Positions 45,963-57,769 of a stretch of DNA of 64,000 nt are shown piece by piece. The notes beneath the pieces are model-generated. The model did not search any database and was not told where the DNA came from. It saw only the letters and a program-made list of their open reading frames with translations. Made by a program: the position numbers and the translations under genes. Within the stretch, counting starts at the first letter, position 1. Each line of letters opens with the position of its first letter. The DNA is from Ovis canadensis (taxonomy: Eukaryota > Chordata > Mammalia > Artiodactyla > Bovidae). The stretch lies in contig NC_091245.1 of assembly GCF_042477335.2 (NCBI RefSeq), positions 27,042,501 to 27,106,500 on the forward strand, read 5' to 3'.

Positions 45963-46251
45963 TTTCTTTAATTTTTTTTTATTGTGGTAAAAGTCACATA
46001 ATATAAAACTATTTTAACCATATTTAACTCTACAGTTCAGTAGCACTAAGTACATTCACATTGTCGGCCAACTCTCACCATCACCCATCCCCTTCCTAAA
46101 CTGAAACTCTGTCCCCATTAAACATGAATTCCCCATTCCCCCTCCCCAAACCCCCACCCCTGGCATCTACCAATGTACCTTCTGACTCTATGAGTTTGAC
46201 TATTCTAGGTATCTCCTATAAGTGGAATCAAATAGTATTTGTCTGCAAAAT
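45963..46251 (-). mobile_element. old L1M 3' end, minus strand, duplication still readable
   Basis: Reversed L1M end: TATTGTGGTAAAAGTCACATAA, AACTCTACAGTTCAGTAGC, AGTACATTCACATTGT, GACTATTCTAGGTATCTC. Flanks AATAATATCAGTCCT at 45948-45962 and AATAATACCAGTCCT at 46252-46266 differ at one base. Confidence 0.88.
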
Positions 46252-46284
46252 AATAATACCAGTCCTGAAGTGGTTGTGTGAGAA

Positions 46285-46519
46285 TTCAGGTCAGTTCAGT
46301 TCAGTTCAGTCACTCAGTCGTGTCCGACTCTTTGCGACCCCATGAATCACAGCACGCCAGGCCTCCCTGTCCATCGCCAACTCCCGGAGTCCACTCAGAC
46401 TCACGTCCATTAAGTCAGTGATGCCATCCAGCCATCTCATCCTCTGTCGCCCCCTTCTTCTCCTGCCCCCAATCCCTCCCAGCATCAAAGTCTTCCAATG
46501 AGTCAACTCTTCGCATGAG
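46285..46519 (-). mobile_element. BovB LINE 3' fragment
   Basis: Starts with four TCAGT/TTCAG tail repeats, then CGTGTCCGACTCTTTGCGACC and the reversed protein end ([18 protein letters not shown] in the minus frame). About 235 bases. A weak GTGAGAATT/GTGAGGATT pair flanks it. Confidence 0.92.
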
Positions 46520-48749
46520 GTGAGGATTAGAGATAATATATTCATAGAGCTTGGGAGAGTGCCAGGCACATAGTAGGTGTGTAATAAAGCTTATAGTAGC
46601 TGTGCTTATTACTGTCAATATTGTTATTTTTCACCTAAAGAAAAGCAAGGTTGGAAACAACAGTCCAGCTCTCACTATCCTGTGCTCAATGGAAAGTAGC
46701 CCAGAGAATCGCTCCTGAAACTCCCTCTCTCTTTTATTTTTAAAAATCACTTTGATGAACATTGATTCCCCTCCCACTGATGAGAGTCAGAAATAGAACC
46801 AAAGAGGAGACAGGAAGAAGGGAAAAAAAAGAGGCATGACTCACTGTCTACTTGAAGAAGGAGATCATGTCATCAAGAGCAATTGATTCACTTCTACGAA
46901 GCAGACATTCATTGAGCTCTTATATGGGCAGAGCACTATGCTGGAGACTGGACACGACGATACGCAAGCCACTGCCCTGGCCTCCAGCAGCCCTGTCAGT
47001 GTGACTGACAGACACGGGGGCCAGAGAGAAGGGAGATAACATCAACTGAACACCTACTATGTGCCAGGCACTTCAATAAGTGCTTCACACAAAAAAATAT
47101 TGCTTCATATATGGGATCTTATTATTTGTACTAACCAAATAAAACCTGCTAAGTGCCAGGTGCTATGCTAAGCACTTTTCCTATTTTACTTAATTTTCCA
47201 AACAGCCTTGAAATATTGTTATCTGTACTTAAAGATAAGGAAAACTTAAGATCTTGTAACCAGTTCATGGCAGACTGAGATTCAAACCTAGGTCTGATTC
47301 CAAAGCCTGTGCTCTTCCCAGAATGTCCTTTGCTGTAGGTTATTCATCTTAACTATTACATCAGCCTGAAGCAGGACAAGTTTGAGTCCCCATTTTATAT
47401 GTGAATTAACTGAGGGTCCCAGAGTTTAAGTAACTTGCTAGAGGCACAAACTATAAGGAAGTAGAGTCAGGATTGAAATTCTGTGTTTTGACAAAAGTTT
47501 ATGTATTGTTTACACAGCTTATAGCCCAACCAGACTGTATTTTCTGAATTCTTCTCCGCTCCTCAGGATAGGACCCAGCCCACTTCCAGACAGGAGAACC
47601 TCCAACCATGTCTAAGTTTCCCTAAGTCTCTCCTCCACCATAGGAAAGGGCTGGAAATCACCCACAAAGCTTAATTGGAGTCACGTGTCTGGCACACAGG
47701 TGTTCAACCAATATTAGTTACCTTCTTTATTTTCCACTGAATCATTGGTCCAACACAGATCCACCATTTCTGGAATTTCCATATTGTCACCCACACATGC
47801 AATACTCATTTCTGCTCCATATGTCTGTTCATGTACTCTCTTGGCCACATATGCCCTCTCCCAGCTCCTCCACGTGTCTTAACTATCAGACTGTTGAATT
47901 CTAAAATTAAAAGTAAATCTTAGAAGTTACTCAATCCACCCACTTACTTAAAAAACGAATTCCTTCTATAGCATACTTGCATTAAGTGTTCCCAGTGTTA
48001 GATGCCTACCACCTCAAAAGGCAGCCACTCCACTGATGGACCGTTCTGAGTATTACAGCATATCTTCCTTCTGTTGAGCTGAAAGCTGCATGTGGTAATT
48101 TCTGTCCATTGATTTAATTCTGTTCTCTGGGGACCCAAAGAATAAATCTAATTTTTCACTCATGTTTCAGCCCTCCAAATATGTAAGTCCTATGTTTGTT
48201 TAGCTCTTAGAGTTTACAAAGTATTTTTTTCTTATTATCTCAGTTAGTTCCCAGAGAAATCCTAGGAGAGAAGAACCAATATCTCCATTCCATATTAAAA
48301 AAAACAAACAAACCTGAGACTTGTAGAGGTGAATGATGAAAAGAGGCTTATATAAAACCAGGTCTTCTGGCTCCAAGAGACAAATGTTCTTGGCACTGGA
48401 CCCCATCCCTGATGTTTCAAATCACCTGTCACAGGAGCCACAATCAAACGGGATGACCGGAAAGAACAGTGACAGGAACTTGAAACAGTGTCATGGGACG
48501 AGCAGCTGAAGCAAGAAAGCAGATCTGAGGAAGGGTACTGCCATCTCCAAACATCTAAAGTGCCTAAAGGATTTTCATTCTTTTCCTTTCTTTTTTTCCC
48601 AAATCTTCACTGGGCACTGATTATGTGGTAAGTGTTGGTTAGGTCCTGAAGATATAAGGTTGACTATTATACATACCTGCTTAAACTCTATAGTGTCTAT
48701 TTACTGTAAAGAGAAACATGGATTGAATGGGGACTTTAAAGCAGGAGAG
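46520..48749. other. RAB3B intron 2 segment with MIR fragments
   Basis: MIR-like pieces at about 46530-46620, 47040-47320 (two, ACACCTACTATGTGCCAGGC and GTGCCAGGTGCTATGC) and 48190-48400. The rest is unrecognised non-coding text without young retroposons. Confidence 0.45.
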
Positions 48750-49090
48750 GCCATTCCCACAGAGCCTTCTAGTACCTTTCCCTGAGGCAACACTCTTCCT
48801 CTGGAGCTCAGCTCAGCTCAGCAGAGAAGCTGCCCTGACCATCCTGGCAATGTCAAATGCCACAATTACATCCTCTCCTGGCACCATGTACTTCTCCTTT
48901 GTAGCACTCATCCTCACTGTAATTTTGCATTTATTTGTATAATTATTTGATTAAAGACTGTCTCCCCTGCCAAACTGCAAGGACCATAAGAACAAGGTGT
49001 CTGGTTTTGCTTATTCTTTGGTCTTCAGTGCCTGGCATAGCACTGGCACAGGGGGCAGGGAGATTTCCAATAAATATTTGAAAAGGACTG
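48750..49090 (+). mobile_element. L2 LINE 3' end
   Basis: L2 landmarks in order: GAAGCTGCCCTGACC, CATGTACTTCTCC, TGCAAGGACCATAAGAACAAG, TTCAGTGCCTGGCATAGC, CCAATAAATATTTG. Diverged. Confidence 0.75.
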
Positions 49091-49319
49091 AAAGGGTAAA
49101 CTCTGGGAGTGACTGCAACATTTCTGATAGAGCACAATGAATGTCAGATGGGTCTTTCTAAATCTCATCTCTTTTGGTCTAAATCCTTCCCTTCACTTCC
49201 CACCGGCCACCTCATAGGCTACAAGCATCTCAGTAGAAAGCAGACCCTTCAGGATTGATTCAGGCTTCCCTTCCAGTTCCTTCCCTCCCATTCTACTGAA
49301 CCAGTGAGTTTCAGCTTTG

Positions 49320-49675
49320 CCTAACTACTTGTGGTGTTCCAAACACTGCTCCTTCACACCCTTGGACCTTAATCTGATACGCTGATCTTTGCCTGAAATC
49401 CCCTTTCTCCTTTATGATTCACAACTTTATTCAAGGTCACATCCTCTGAACTGTCCTTGACCTCCTCTCCCCTGACAAAGTAACTTCTTTCTCTGCCCTC
49501 TTTTGTTTGGCATTAGATCATTGCATGTATCACATTTATTAAAGTTACTGGGTTATTCATCTGTCTCCTCTGAGACCCAATATTTATTTAAAGCTAAATT
49601 AAATCCCAGGTCCTCAGTTATAGCACCCAGCACATAGTAGGCACTTAATAAGAATGCTGGTGAATGAAACTCAAA
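49320..49675 (+). mobile_element. L2 LINE 3' end
   Basis: Second, better L2 end: TTGCCTGAAATCCCC, TTCAAGGTCACATCCTC, GTCCTTGACCTCCTCTCCCC, CATGTATCACATTTATT, CCCAGCACATAGTAGGCAC, ending GGTGAATGAA. Confidence 0.8.
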
Positions 49676-51242
49676 GGCTGATTCTGTGCTAAGGACAGAA
49701 AACTCATTTAGAAACTCAGGATTGGTAGGAAAATCACCTGTGAGAAAAGGGTCCCCTCTTCTTTCTGATTCCTTTCCAAGTTATGAGACAAAAGAGGAAA
49801 GCCCAGAGCAGTGACAGACTTAGGAAGTCACACAGCTAGGAAGAGGTTATCTCTGGGGCCTCTGTCCTTGCTTGGATCCTGCCCCATTATATACATGCTT
49901 GCCAGTCAAACTTCTTCCTGCCCCTCTTTAGCTCATTCCCTCCAGGTGAGGTTATGGGGGTGGAGGTGGGGGGATGATGAGCACCAGGAAGGCAGGTAAT
50001 AAGAGCTTCTGAGCTGGTTCTCCCCTCATCCTACGCCCTGACCCACAGCTGCCAAACTCCAAGCCCTTTGTATTCTGTAGCACCTGGGAGCGATGGGGCA
50101 TCATGTCCCATAGGAATGGGAGGAAAGCAGAAGGAGACAGCTTTTCAGGGACATTCGGTGGAGCCAAGGAGAATCAAAGGATTGAGGAAAGGAAAGAGTG
50201 TCCCCTTAGTGTCGGCTTGGTGTTACACCCATCTGTCCTCAGTAGTATAGACCACACTTGGAGCACCCTACAGTTTATAAGCATTTTTGTTGTATCATCT
50301 CATTGGATTCTAACAATGACCTTGTGATACAAACTTTTGAGAGTCAGAAGAAACCAGTCTTTGAGCTCATCCAGTCTTGATTGCTTTATTTTGCATGTAG
50401 CAAAATTGCAACTCAGAGAGGTAAAGTGACTTTCCTAAGATGTTACAGCTGCTTATTTTTTTGACTAGGCTGGGACTCAAATGCAAATATTCTGACTCCA
50501 CCTCCAGTATTCTTTCCAGCACACCATGAATTATTGTCACTATTGATTTACAGATAAGAAGATTGGAGTCCAAGGAGTTCAGTCACAGGTAGTGATCCTT
50601 GAGGACAGCGGGCAGGAAAAGACGTCACTGGAACCCAGGACTGGGTATTCAAAAGCACTTCCCTGCCCACCATAATTCCTATCTAACCTTTGAGGTCCAG
50701 GTCAAAGGGCACCTATTCTGGGAAGTTCTTAGGGATCCAATATCAAAATCCATCATCATTTTTTTGGACCTTCACAGAATATACCTGAGCTTTATTTTAG
50801 TGATAGGAGAACACAGAACCTTCAAGTTAGAAAGCCCTTGTGGAATTGATTACATATGTGAGAGTAATCAATTCCACAAACATTTACTGAGCCTACACTG
50901 TGCCAGTGAATAAGACCCACATGATTTCTGCCCTCAGACTTCTCAGTCTAGCAGGGAAGCTAACCTCACATGTGGCAAAATCCTTTGGGAGGTTATAGGA
51001 TGATACATATGATACCTATAGGGTCACCTCCCTCATTTTACAGGTGAGAAATCCAGCCCGAGAGAGGTGAATACCCTGCATTCTTATTTTGGGCATTGAT
51101 CTCACACAAAACCCTCAAAGCCTCTCACAGATACGAATGATTTCCACTAAGATATAGGCACTATTTACTTCCCACAGATAAACTAAAGATATAGTGGTTC
51201 CTTTCATTGCTCCTCAGTGAACGTGGCATATCTTAGGTTTTC
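49676..51242. other. RAB3B intron 2 segment with MIR pieces and a perfect inverted repeat
   Basis: MIR-like at about 50260-50540 and 50880-51070. A 16-base perfect inverted repeat with a 10-base loop is at 50838-50879. No gene. Confidence 0.5.
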
Positions 51243-51508
51243 AATGTTTATTTATTTATTTTCGGCCGTGCTGGGCTGGCTTTCTCTAGTTGCAGTGAGT
51301 GGGAACTACTCTCTAGCTGCCGTACCCGGGCTTCTCGTTGTGGAGGTTTCTCCTGTTGTGAAGCAGGGGCTCTAGCGCGAGGCGGGCTCAGTCGTGGCTC
51401 ATGGGCTTAGTTGCCCCACTGTATGTGGGATCTTCCTGGACCAGCAATTGAATGGTGTCTTCTGCACTGGCAGGTGGATTCGTAACCACTGAACCAACAG
51501 GGAAGTCC
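51243..51508 (-). mobile_element. CHR-type tRNA-Glu SINE
   Basis: Reversed: TTTATTTATTTATTTTCGGCC, AGTTGCAGTGAGTGGG, GACCAGCAATTGAATGG, ending AACAGGGAAGTCCC. TTCAAT occurs on both sides. Confidence 0.88.
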
Positions 51509-52479
51509 CTTCAATAACTATTCTTGAATGAATGGATCATAGAATCTATATCAGGGATTTGTTTCAACTCCCATCTACATCTCATGTAGGCTGTAGACTC
51601 AGGGCCATGCCTTTCATTTCTATAGCCTCAGCAACAACCTAGAGCAAGGCATGGCACCTGGCAGGTATTCCAAAAATACTGAATGAACAAAGGAATGAAT
51701 AAATGAGAGAAAGCTGGGGAATATTATCTCTCTGTTGCCTCAGATAACAAAGATGACATGCCCCATACTTGCTCCTCTTCTCAAAACCCCTCCTTACCTC
51801 AGTTTCTATGAAACCTTACTTCACCAGTGCTTCCCCTGCACCTCCTCCTGCTCCTGTCTCCTAAACTGGCTCTTTATCCCCTGGGCCCCTTAATTCTGAG
51901 TTTCAGATACAAATTTCCAACTGTCTGCTGGACATCTCCATTCAGTCTGAATGCCTTAGACATGTACATAGTTGACTATTAAGTAAGACCTATTTCATTT
52001 GTGTCTTCTCCAGTTACTAAGCCCTCATCAGTACCCAGGACAGATCTGGGCACTCGCAGGTATTTTAAAGATGCCTGCTGAAAGAACAATCATCCCTGAC
52101 ACCCCAGTGCTTTTGCATGGACAAATTTAGCATTAGAGTTGCCAATCCATTTCCTCTTCAGTCTTTTTGCCTCCCAATTGACATCAGCACTATTCAGAGC
52201 AGTCTGAGGAGTCTCCCTAGGGAATCTGCTTAATTTGCCACCTGCTGTATCCTTTCAGTGACTCACCCAACTCCCCTTCAAGACAGGAAGAAATGGGAGA
52301 AGAAGTGGTGTGGGAGAGGGCCAGGAGAAAAAAAGAGAAGCTTGAAACAAGATTATACTTAATATATCCCCAGGTAACAGCAAGCAAAAGGAAATGATTG
52401 TTAGGTTTTATATTAAGAAATGGCTGGTGATAAAAATAGGACCCTTGTCAGACAATTTGAAGAAAACAAATGGTTAATA
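51509..52479. other. RAB3B intron 2 segment with L2-like text
   Basis: L2-like at about 51590-51700 (CAAGGCATGGCACCTGGCAGG, CTGAATGAACAAAGG) and L2-like protein-poor CT-rich text at 51770-51930. No gene. Confidence 0.45.
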
Positions 52480-53330
52480 AATGTATAGATGATTGTTCAA
52501 TAAGTAATCAGAGAAATGCCATTTGAAATAATGAGATACCATTTTAATCTATTAAATTAGCTAAACATAAACTAAGATAATATTCGATGCTGGCAAAGGT
52601 AGAGTACAATAGGAATCTCACTAATGGAAGTCTATCAAAGGATATAATCTGAAACTGAGGAAGAGTTTTATATACAAAGATGATCACTGATCACTGCAAT
52701 GTGATCCATAACAGCCCCAAGTTGGAAAGTAGTTAAATGTTCAAACAATAGAGAACAACTAAACTTTGAGAGGCCAGAACTTGTACCTCATTGTTTTGCT
52801 GCTGTTCAGAGTGACCAAAATATGGTAAATGCAACAAATACTGTTAATGAATGAATTAATGAATAGATATGGTACATTTTGCTTGTAAAATACTATGAAG
52901 TCATTAAAAATATATTTAAAAAGATTTTCTAACAACTTTAGCTGTATTCATGTCATAGCTTTACATTTAAAAAGACAAGATATAAAATTGAATATACATC
53001 ATGACCTCAATTATGTTGAAAATTCATAGAAAAGAAACCAACCAGAGTGGCAGTAAAATTTTCTTCTTTATGTTTGTATATAATCTCAAAGTGTTTCTAA
53101 TGAGCATATATTAACTTTTATAATTAAGAAAAACTAAACTCATAATGAACACTGGCAGTTGCTATTATTATGAATAGTCCAGGGAGAAGGAAACATGGGA
53201 AAAAATATGGAAGACAAATCATAAGTTGATCATTGTTGTAGATGGATGATGGTACTCAAGTACTCCTTAGTCTTCCTACTTAAGTGTATGTTTGAAATTT
53301 TCCATTATAAACAGCTAAAAATAAAAAAAA
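52480..53330 (+). mobile_element. old L1 or HAL1 3' portion
   Basis: Follows the L1 ORF2 end closely enough to recognise: AATCAGAGAAATGCCATTTG, AATGAGATACCATTTTAATC, GAAGTCATTAAAAATAT, ending ATTATAAACAGCTAAAAATAAAAA. Frames are destroyed. Confidence 0.7.
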
Positions 53331-53607
53331 TAGGCCTAAAACAGCATGGCATCTGGGGAAAGTATAAGCAGTTCCACTTTCACTGAAGTGTAAAGTACAA
53401 TATTATATGGATTCTAAGATGCCCTTTTTTGTTTCACATTTTAACATCTCTGAAATAAGGATATACCTTACAATTGATAACATTTTCAATTTTCAAAACA
53501 CAGTACTTAAAATAGGAAGTGAGGCTGGAACTAGATCATGGAGGCCTTGAATGCCAGGCACCTGGACACTGTCCAGAAGAGAACAGGGAACCACTGAGGG
53601 ATTTAGT
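53331..53607. other. RAB3B intron 2 segment, no gene seen
   Basis: Short unrecognised stretch before a SINE. Confidence 0.4.
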
Positions 53608-53621
53608 GGTACCCACCCAAC

Positions 53622-53860
53622 ACAGGGGGCTTCTAGGTGGCGCTAGTGGTAAAGAACCCACTTGCCAATGTAGGAGATGGAAGAGACACATCTTACATCT
53701 AAGATGTAAGCTTCTATCCCTGGGTTGGGAAGATTCCCTACAGGAGGGCATGGCAACCCACTCCAGTATTCTTGCCTGGAGAATCCCATGGACAGAGGAG
53801 TCTGGAGGGCTACAGTCCATAGGGTTGCAAAGAGTCAGACACAACTGAAGTGACTTAACA
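53622..53860 (+). mobile_element. Bov-tA SINE with an internal palindrome
   Basis: Head GGGCTTCTAGGTGGCGCTAG, body CCTGGGTTGGGAAGATTCCC, tail AGAGTCAGACACAACTGAAGTGAC. Duplications GGTACCCACCCAAC at 53608-53621 and GGTACGCACCCAAC at 53861-53874. The usual A-box/B-box linker is replaced by CTTACATCTAAGATGTAAG at 53692-53710. Confidence 0.93.
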
Positions 53861-53874
53861 GGTACGCACCCAAC

Positions 53875-55129
53875 CTGTTGTGTAGGGGACATTCAGTAAG
53901 TGTGTGCTAAATGGTGAGGCTTTTGAGGATGGGGAAACTGCTGCTTATGCCAAGGGCCAGGGGACACCGGGACACTGACTTTTATGGGAGATGAATTTGA
54001 GGCCTTGCTGTCTCCTCCTTGTCATCTCATGAGTCCCATTTCTCTCCAGCTCAGCAGGGCAAAACCATCAGGTGGTCTTGATAAAGACAAACCTGAGAGA
54101 AAGATAAACCTTTCTCTCTCCAAATCCCCAATTACTTCCATTTTCCTGATAGTAAGAAATATTTTCCCAGAACCTGAGCCAACAAAAGCTAAATAAATGT
54201 AAATGTCCACAAGCCTGGCTTCCATGGTACCTTCTGACATGACATTCTAAAACCTTTTTAGCCAAAGACAAAACCTTGGGCTAAAGCCTGGTCCAGGGAC
54301 CCACTTATGAACTCATTTCTAAACAGAGACATAGGGAGTTAATATATACAGGGCAGCTAATAGGCTAGAATGAACTCCCTAGGACTTCTGGGACTTAACT
54401 TAGAAAGACAGTCCAGGATCTCCAACCTGCCCTGGGCTGGGCTTTCCCTTTGGTCTCATAGCTGCTTTCTCTTGGGAGTTGGCCTGAGTCACCATAGCAG
54501 ACAAGTCCCCTGAGGATCATTTGCATACAGGTGCCACAGTGTTCTAAAAATAGAATAAACACTCAGCTCTACAAAGCAAATGCCTTGAAATTTATTTACA
54601 AGGGAGGGGAGACCATCATGTAAAGAGGGAGGAGGGACCTGTCAGAGGCAGCCTGACAATAAGGGAGCCACATTGTACAGGCTGGAAGTCAGGAGGCCTG
54701 GGTATGATTCAATTCTACCACTAACTTGCTTTGTGGGTTTATGAATACCAGCTCCCCCACCTCACCCCTCACACTCTGGGCCTTGGGTTTTCCATCTTTA
54801 GATGATTTTTAGGGCCCCTTCTAGCTCTGTAAAGAGCAATAGTAGTAGTAATAACAATAGCAAGAGTAATAATTGCTAGCATGAATTGACTACCTACTAA
54901 GTGTTAGGCAGTGTGACAAACATTTTTTTCTTGCATTATTCATCAACCCTCACAATCAGCTCTTTGAGGCAGGTAGGAAAGAAACTGAGGCACAACATGT
55001 GTTAGTACTTGCCCAAACTAACAAACTTTGGAGGTAGGAGTTTAACCCCTGTGCTAGAGTGACTTCCAGAATACTAAAATGTTACATTTATTCCTGATTG
55101 TTTTAATCTAACAGTTTCATTGCCTTAAG
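53875..55129. other. RAB3B intron 2 segment with MIR fragments
   Basis: MIR-like pieces at about 54680-54830 and 54880-55060 (CTACTAAGTGTTAGGCAGTG). An AGT/AAT trinucleotide run is at about 54840-54875. No gene. Confidence 0.45.
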
Positions 55130-55360
55130 TTTATGCCATCTCTTACATTCTCCTCAGGTTCTAACCATCCTAGGCTGTTCCCCAGGTCCCAAACATTGTG
55201 TTCTTCAAAGTCTCCTTGCTTTTCTGATACTGGCCCCTCTGACTGGAATAGCCTGATCCCCTGCCCTGCTGAACTTGTCACCACTTACCAATCAGAATTC
55301 AGTTCAAATGCTTCCTTCCCAATTTATTTTCTCCAATACCCACAAGCAGAAGTGATGACT
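55130..55360 (+). mobile_element. L2 LINE fragment
   Basis: L2 text: TCCTTGCTTTTCTGATACTGG, CTGACTGGAATAGCCTG, CAGTTCAAATGCTTCC. Diverged. A MIR-like piece follows at about 55375-55525. Confidence 0.65.
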
Positions 55361-55770
55361 AATTGCCATTTGTTGAGAATAAGGGCATGCCAGGTACTAT
55401 GCTAATTCTTACAACTTTTTGAGAGAGGTTCTATTATCACAACCATTTCACAGATGAAGTTCCTGAGGTTAAATACTTGCATTAGGTCGTATAGCTAGAT
55501 AAAAATCTGAATCAGACAATCTGACCTCACAGGCTTCCTAAGCCCTTTTCTACCCTCTCTCTAATGAAATCACGTATGAATTGCCAAGGTGACTGTCTCC
55601 TCCACCAGACTACAAACTCTTCTAGTTCTTCTTTTTTTTTTTTTTTGCTTTGCTTTTTTTCTATAGGATTAACTGAATTGCTGGAAAGTAATTTGGAGCA
55701 GCATAGAAAAGATGAAAGACGAAGTTCTTCATTCTGTCTAATCTCTCTCTGCCATTTAAATCCCTTTAGG

Positions 55771-55993
55771 AGCGGCTTCCCTGGTGGTCCAGAGGCTAAG
55801 ACTGCATGCTCCCAGTGTAGGGGGACTGGGTTTGGCCCCTTGTCAGGGAACTAGATCCCATTTGCTGCAACTAAAAGTTCGCCTGCCACAACTAAAGATC
55901 CCAAATGCTGCATGCTTCAGTGAAGACTGAAGATCCCACATGCTGCAACTAAGACCCAGCAAGGCCAAATAAATAAATCAAAATAGTTTTTAA
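55771..55993 (+). mobile_element. CHR-type tRNA-Glu SINE
   Basis: Head GCGGCTTCCCTGGTGGTCCAGAGG, body TCAGGGAACTAGATCCC, tail AGGCCAAATAAATAAATC. AAATCCCTTT at 55758-55767 and 55994-56003 is the target duplication. Confidence 0.93.
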
Positions 55994-56003
55994 AAATCCC
56001 TTT

Positions 56004-57758
56004 GGGAATAAGTATATATATTTAATTATATACCTTGGCACCATTTTAGTTTCCATCTCAGGAGTGTGGGTGAACCACCTCCTCCAAGAAGCCACTTAAA
56101 ATCCTCATTCTCATCATCCCATTAATTTCACTGTGCTTCAGCATTTATACTTCACAGTAAGTATTAATGAGTGGATTCTGTGAGGGGCAGTGGTTAAGAG
56201 TCTAGATTTGGGGGTTAAGCACATCTGAGTTCAAATTCCAGTTCTGCCACTTCCTGGCACCTGACCTTGAACCAGATCTAACTCAGAGCCAACTAGTTAG
56301 CTGCAAAGCAAATATTCTTTCTTTGGTGTTGTTGGGAGGATAAAATGAGATGAATGTTGTGATAGTGCTTGGGCAGCTGTAAAGTTCTGAATCAACATTA
56401 GTCACAATCATTTAATTGACACTTTGCGCTTTTAATCTGTGGTTCTTCCCCTGGTGTCATATGCAGGACAGGCCTTGGATTCCCGGAGAGCTGGAGCTGT
56501 AGAAAAGTGTGAAGAGAGAGGAATCCACGAAAGCAGGGATGCTAACTGCCTGAGCAAACTTCCCTGGAAGGAAATTAGAGGTCTAATTATGCCTCTGCTG
56601 GTGGTAAATTTCCAGGCCAGCCTTGGGCTCAATCAGTTAACACAGCAACACAGCAGTAGGAGAGGACAGTAGCCAGAGAGAACGTTTTCTCTCCCCACAA
56701 AATGGCATCTCATGGGAGCCTGGACACAAAATCCAACCTTAGAATCACCTCTGATTTTCTCCAATCACTCTTTCTCTTCTCTCTTATTTCCCTTATCTCT
56801 TCCTCCCCAAGTCCCAGCAGAGAAAACTGAAAGCTTCAGCCAGTTTATGGCACTGTGGGTGCAACCTGAAGCCCTATTAGTACCGTCCCTGCAGAAGAGG
56901 CTGGGGTGTCCTGGAATGGCTCACGGCAGCACTTAACTATTGCTGTGGTTAGGTCTCAGTATTTATATGCAGAAATCGTGTGGTCCAGTGGGAAGAGCCC
57001 AGGCTTGGAGGTGAGTCACCAAAGTTGGGGTTCGAGTCTCATGTAATCCAGCTATGTGACCTCTGATAAAGCACAAATGCTTTACTTCTCTGGGCCTCAG
57101 TGTCCTCATGTATATAATGAGGATGACAAGACCTCTCAGGATCAAATGAGATCAGATATACCAGATGATCTGACCAGACTAGTGTCCAGAGGGCAACGAA
57201 AGGACAGCAAGTAAGAAAGCAGCATGTCCGTTCCAGAGAGGCTAACCCGAGAGAAAGCCCAGGCCTCCCAGCCACTGATGGGCAGAACTGTCCAGAGGAG
57301 GTTCCCTGGGGGGCGGTAAAACTTAATCTGGGGCCAAGGGAAGGGTCAGGCATGGTGAGGTGCATAGAGAATGCTGGCCTTGACTTTGAGAGGTATAAAG
57401 TACAACCTGAGAACTCAATTTCATTTTAACAACTCCTACTGAATGCCTACTCCTTGCCAGGCCCTGTGCTATGTGATGGACCTGTGGATCTATATCAGAC
57501 TTGGCCCTTGCCTTCAGGGAGCTTTCAATCTGAGAGGAAGACAGACAAGTTCTAGATACATGCAATATAGCTGGTAAGTATGAGAACTAAAGGAGGGGCC
57601 CTAAACCCAGGCTCAGGGAGAGGTGGGTCAGGAAAAGAGTCTCAGAGGAGCTTAGACTTGAACCGAGTCTTTAAGTCAAATGAAAGTTTGCTGGTGGGAA
57701 ATGAGGAGGAGAGGTCATCTCTGGAGAAGGGGAAGGAAGTAGCAAAAAACTGTATCCT
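56004..57758. other. RAB3B intron 2 segment with MIRs
   Basis: Full-length MIR-like copies at about 56175-56400 (AGTCTAGATTTGGGGGTTAAG, CCAGTTCTGCCACTTCC) and 56985-57180 (CAGCTATGTGACCTCTGAT). The rest is unrecognised. Confidence 0.45.
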
Positions 57759-57769
57759 AACTCTCACAG

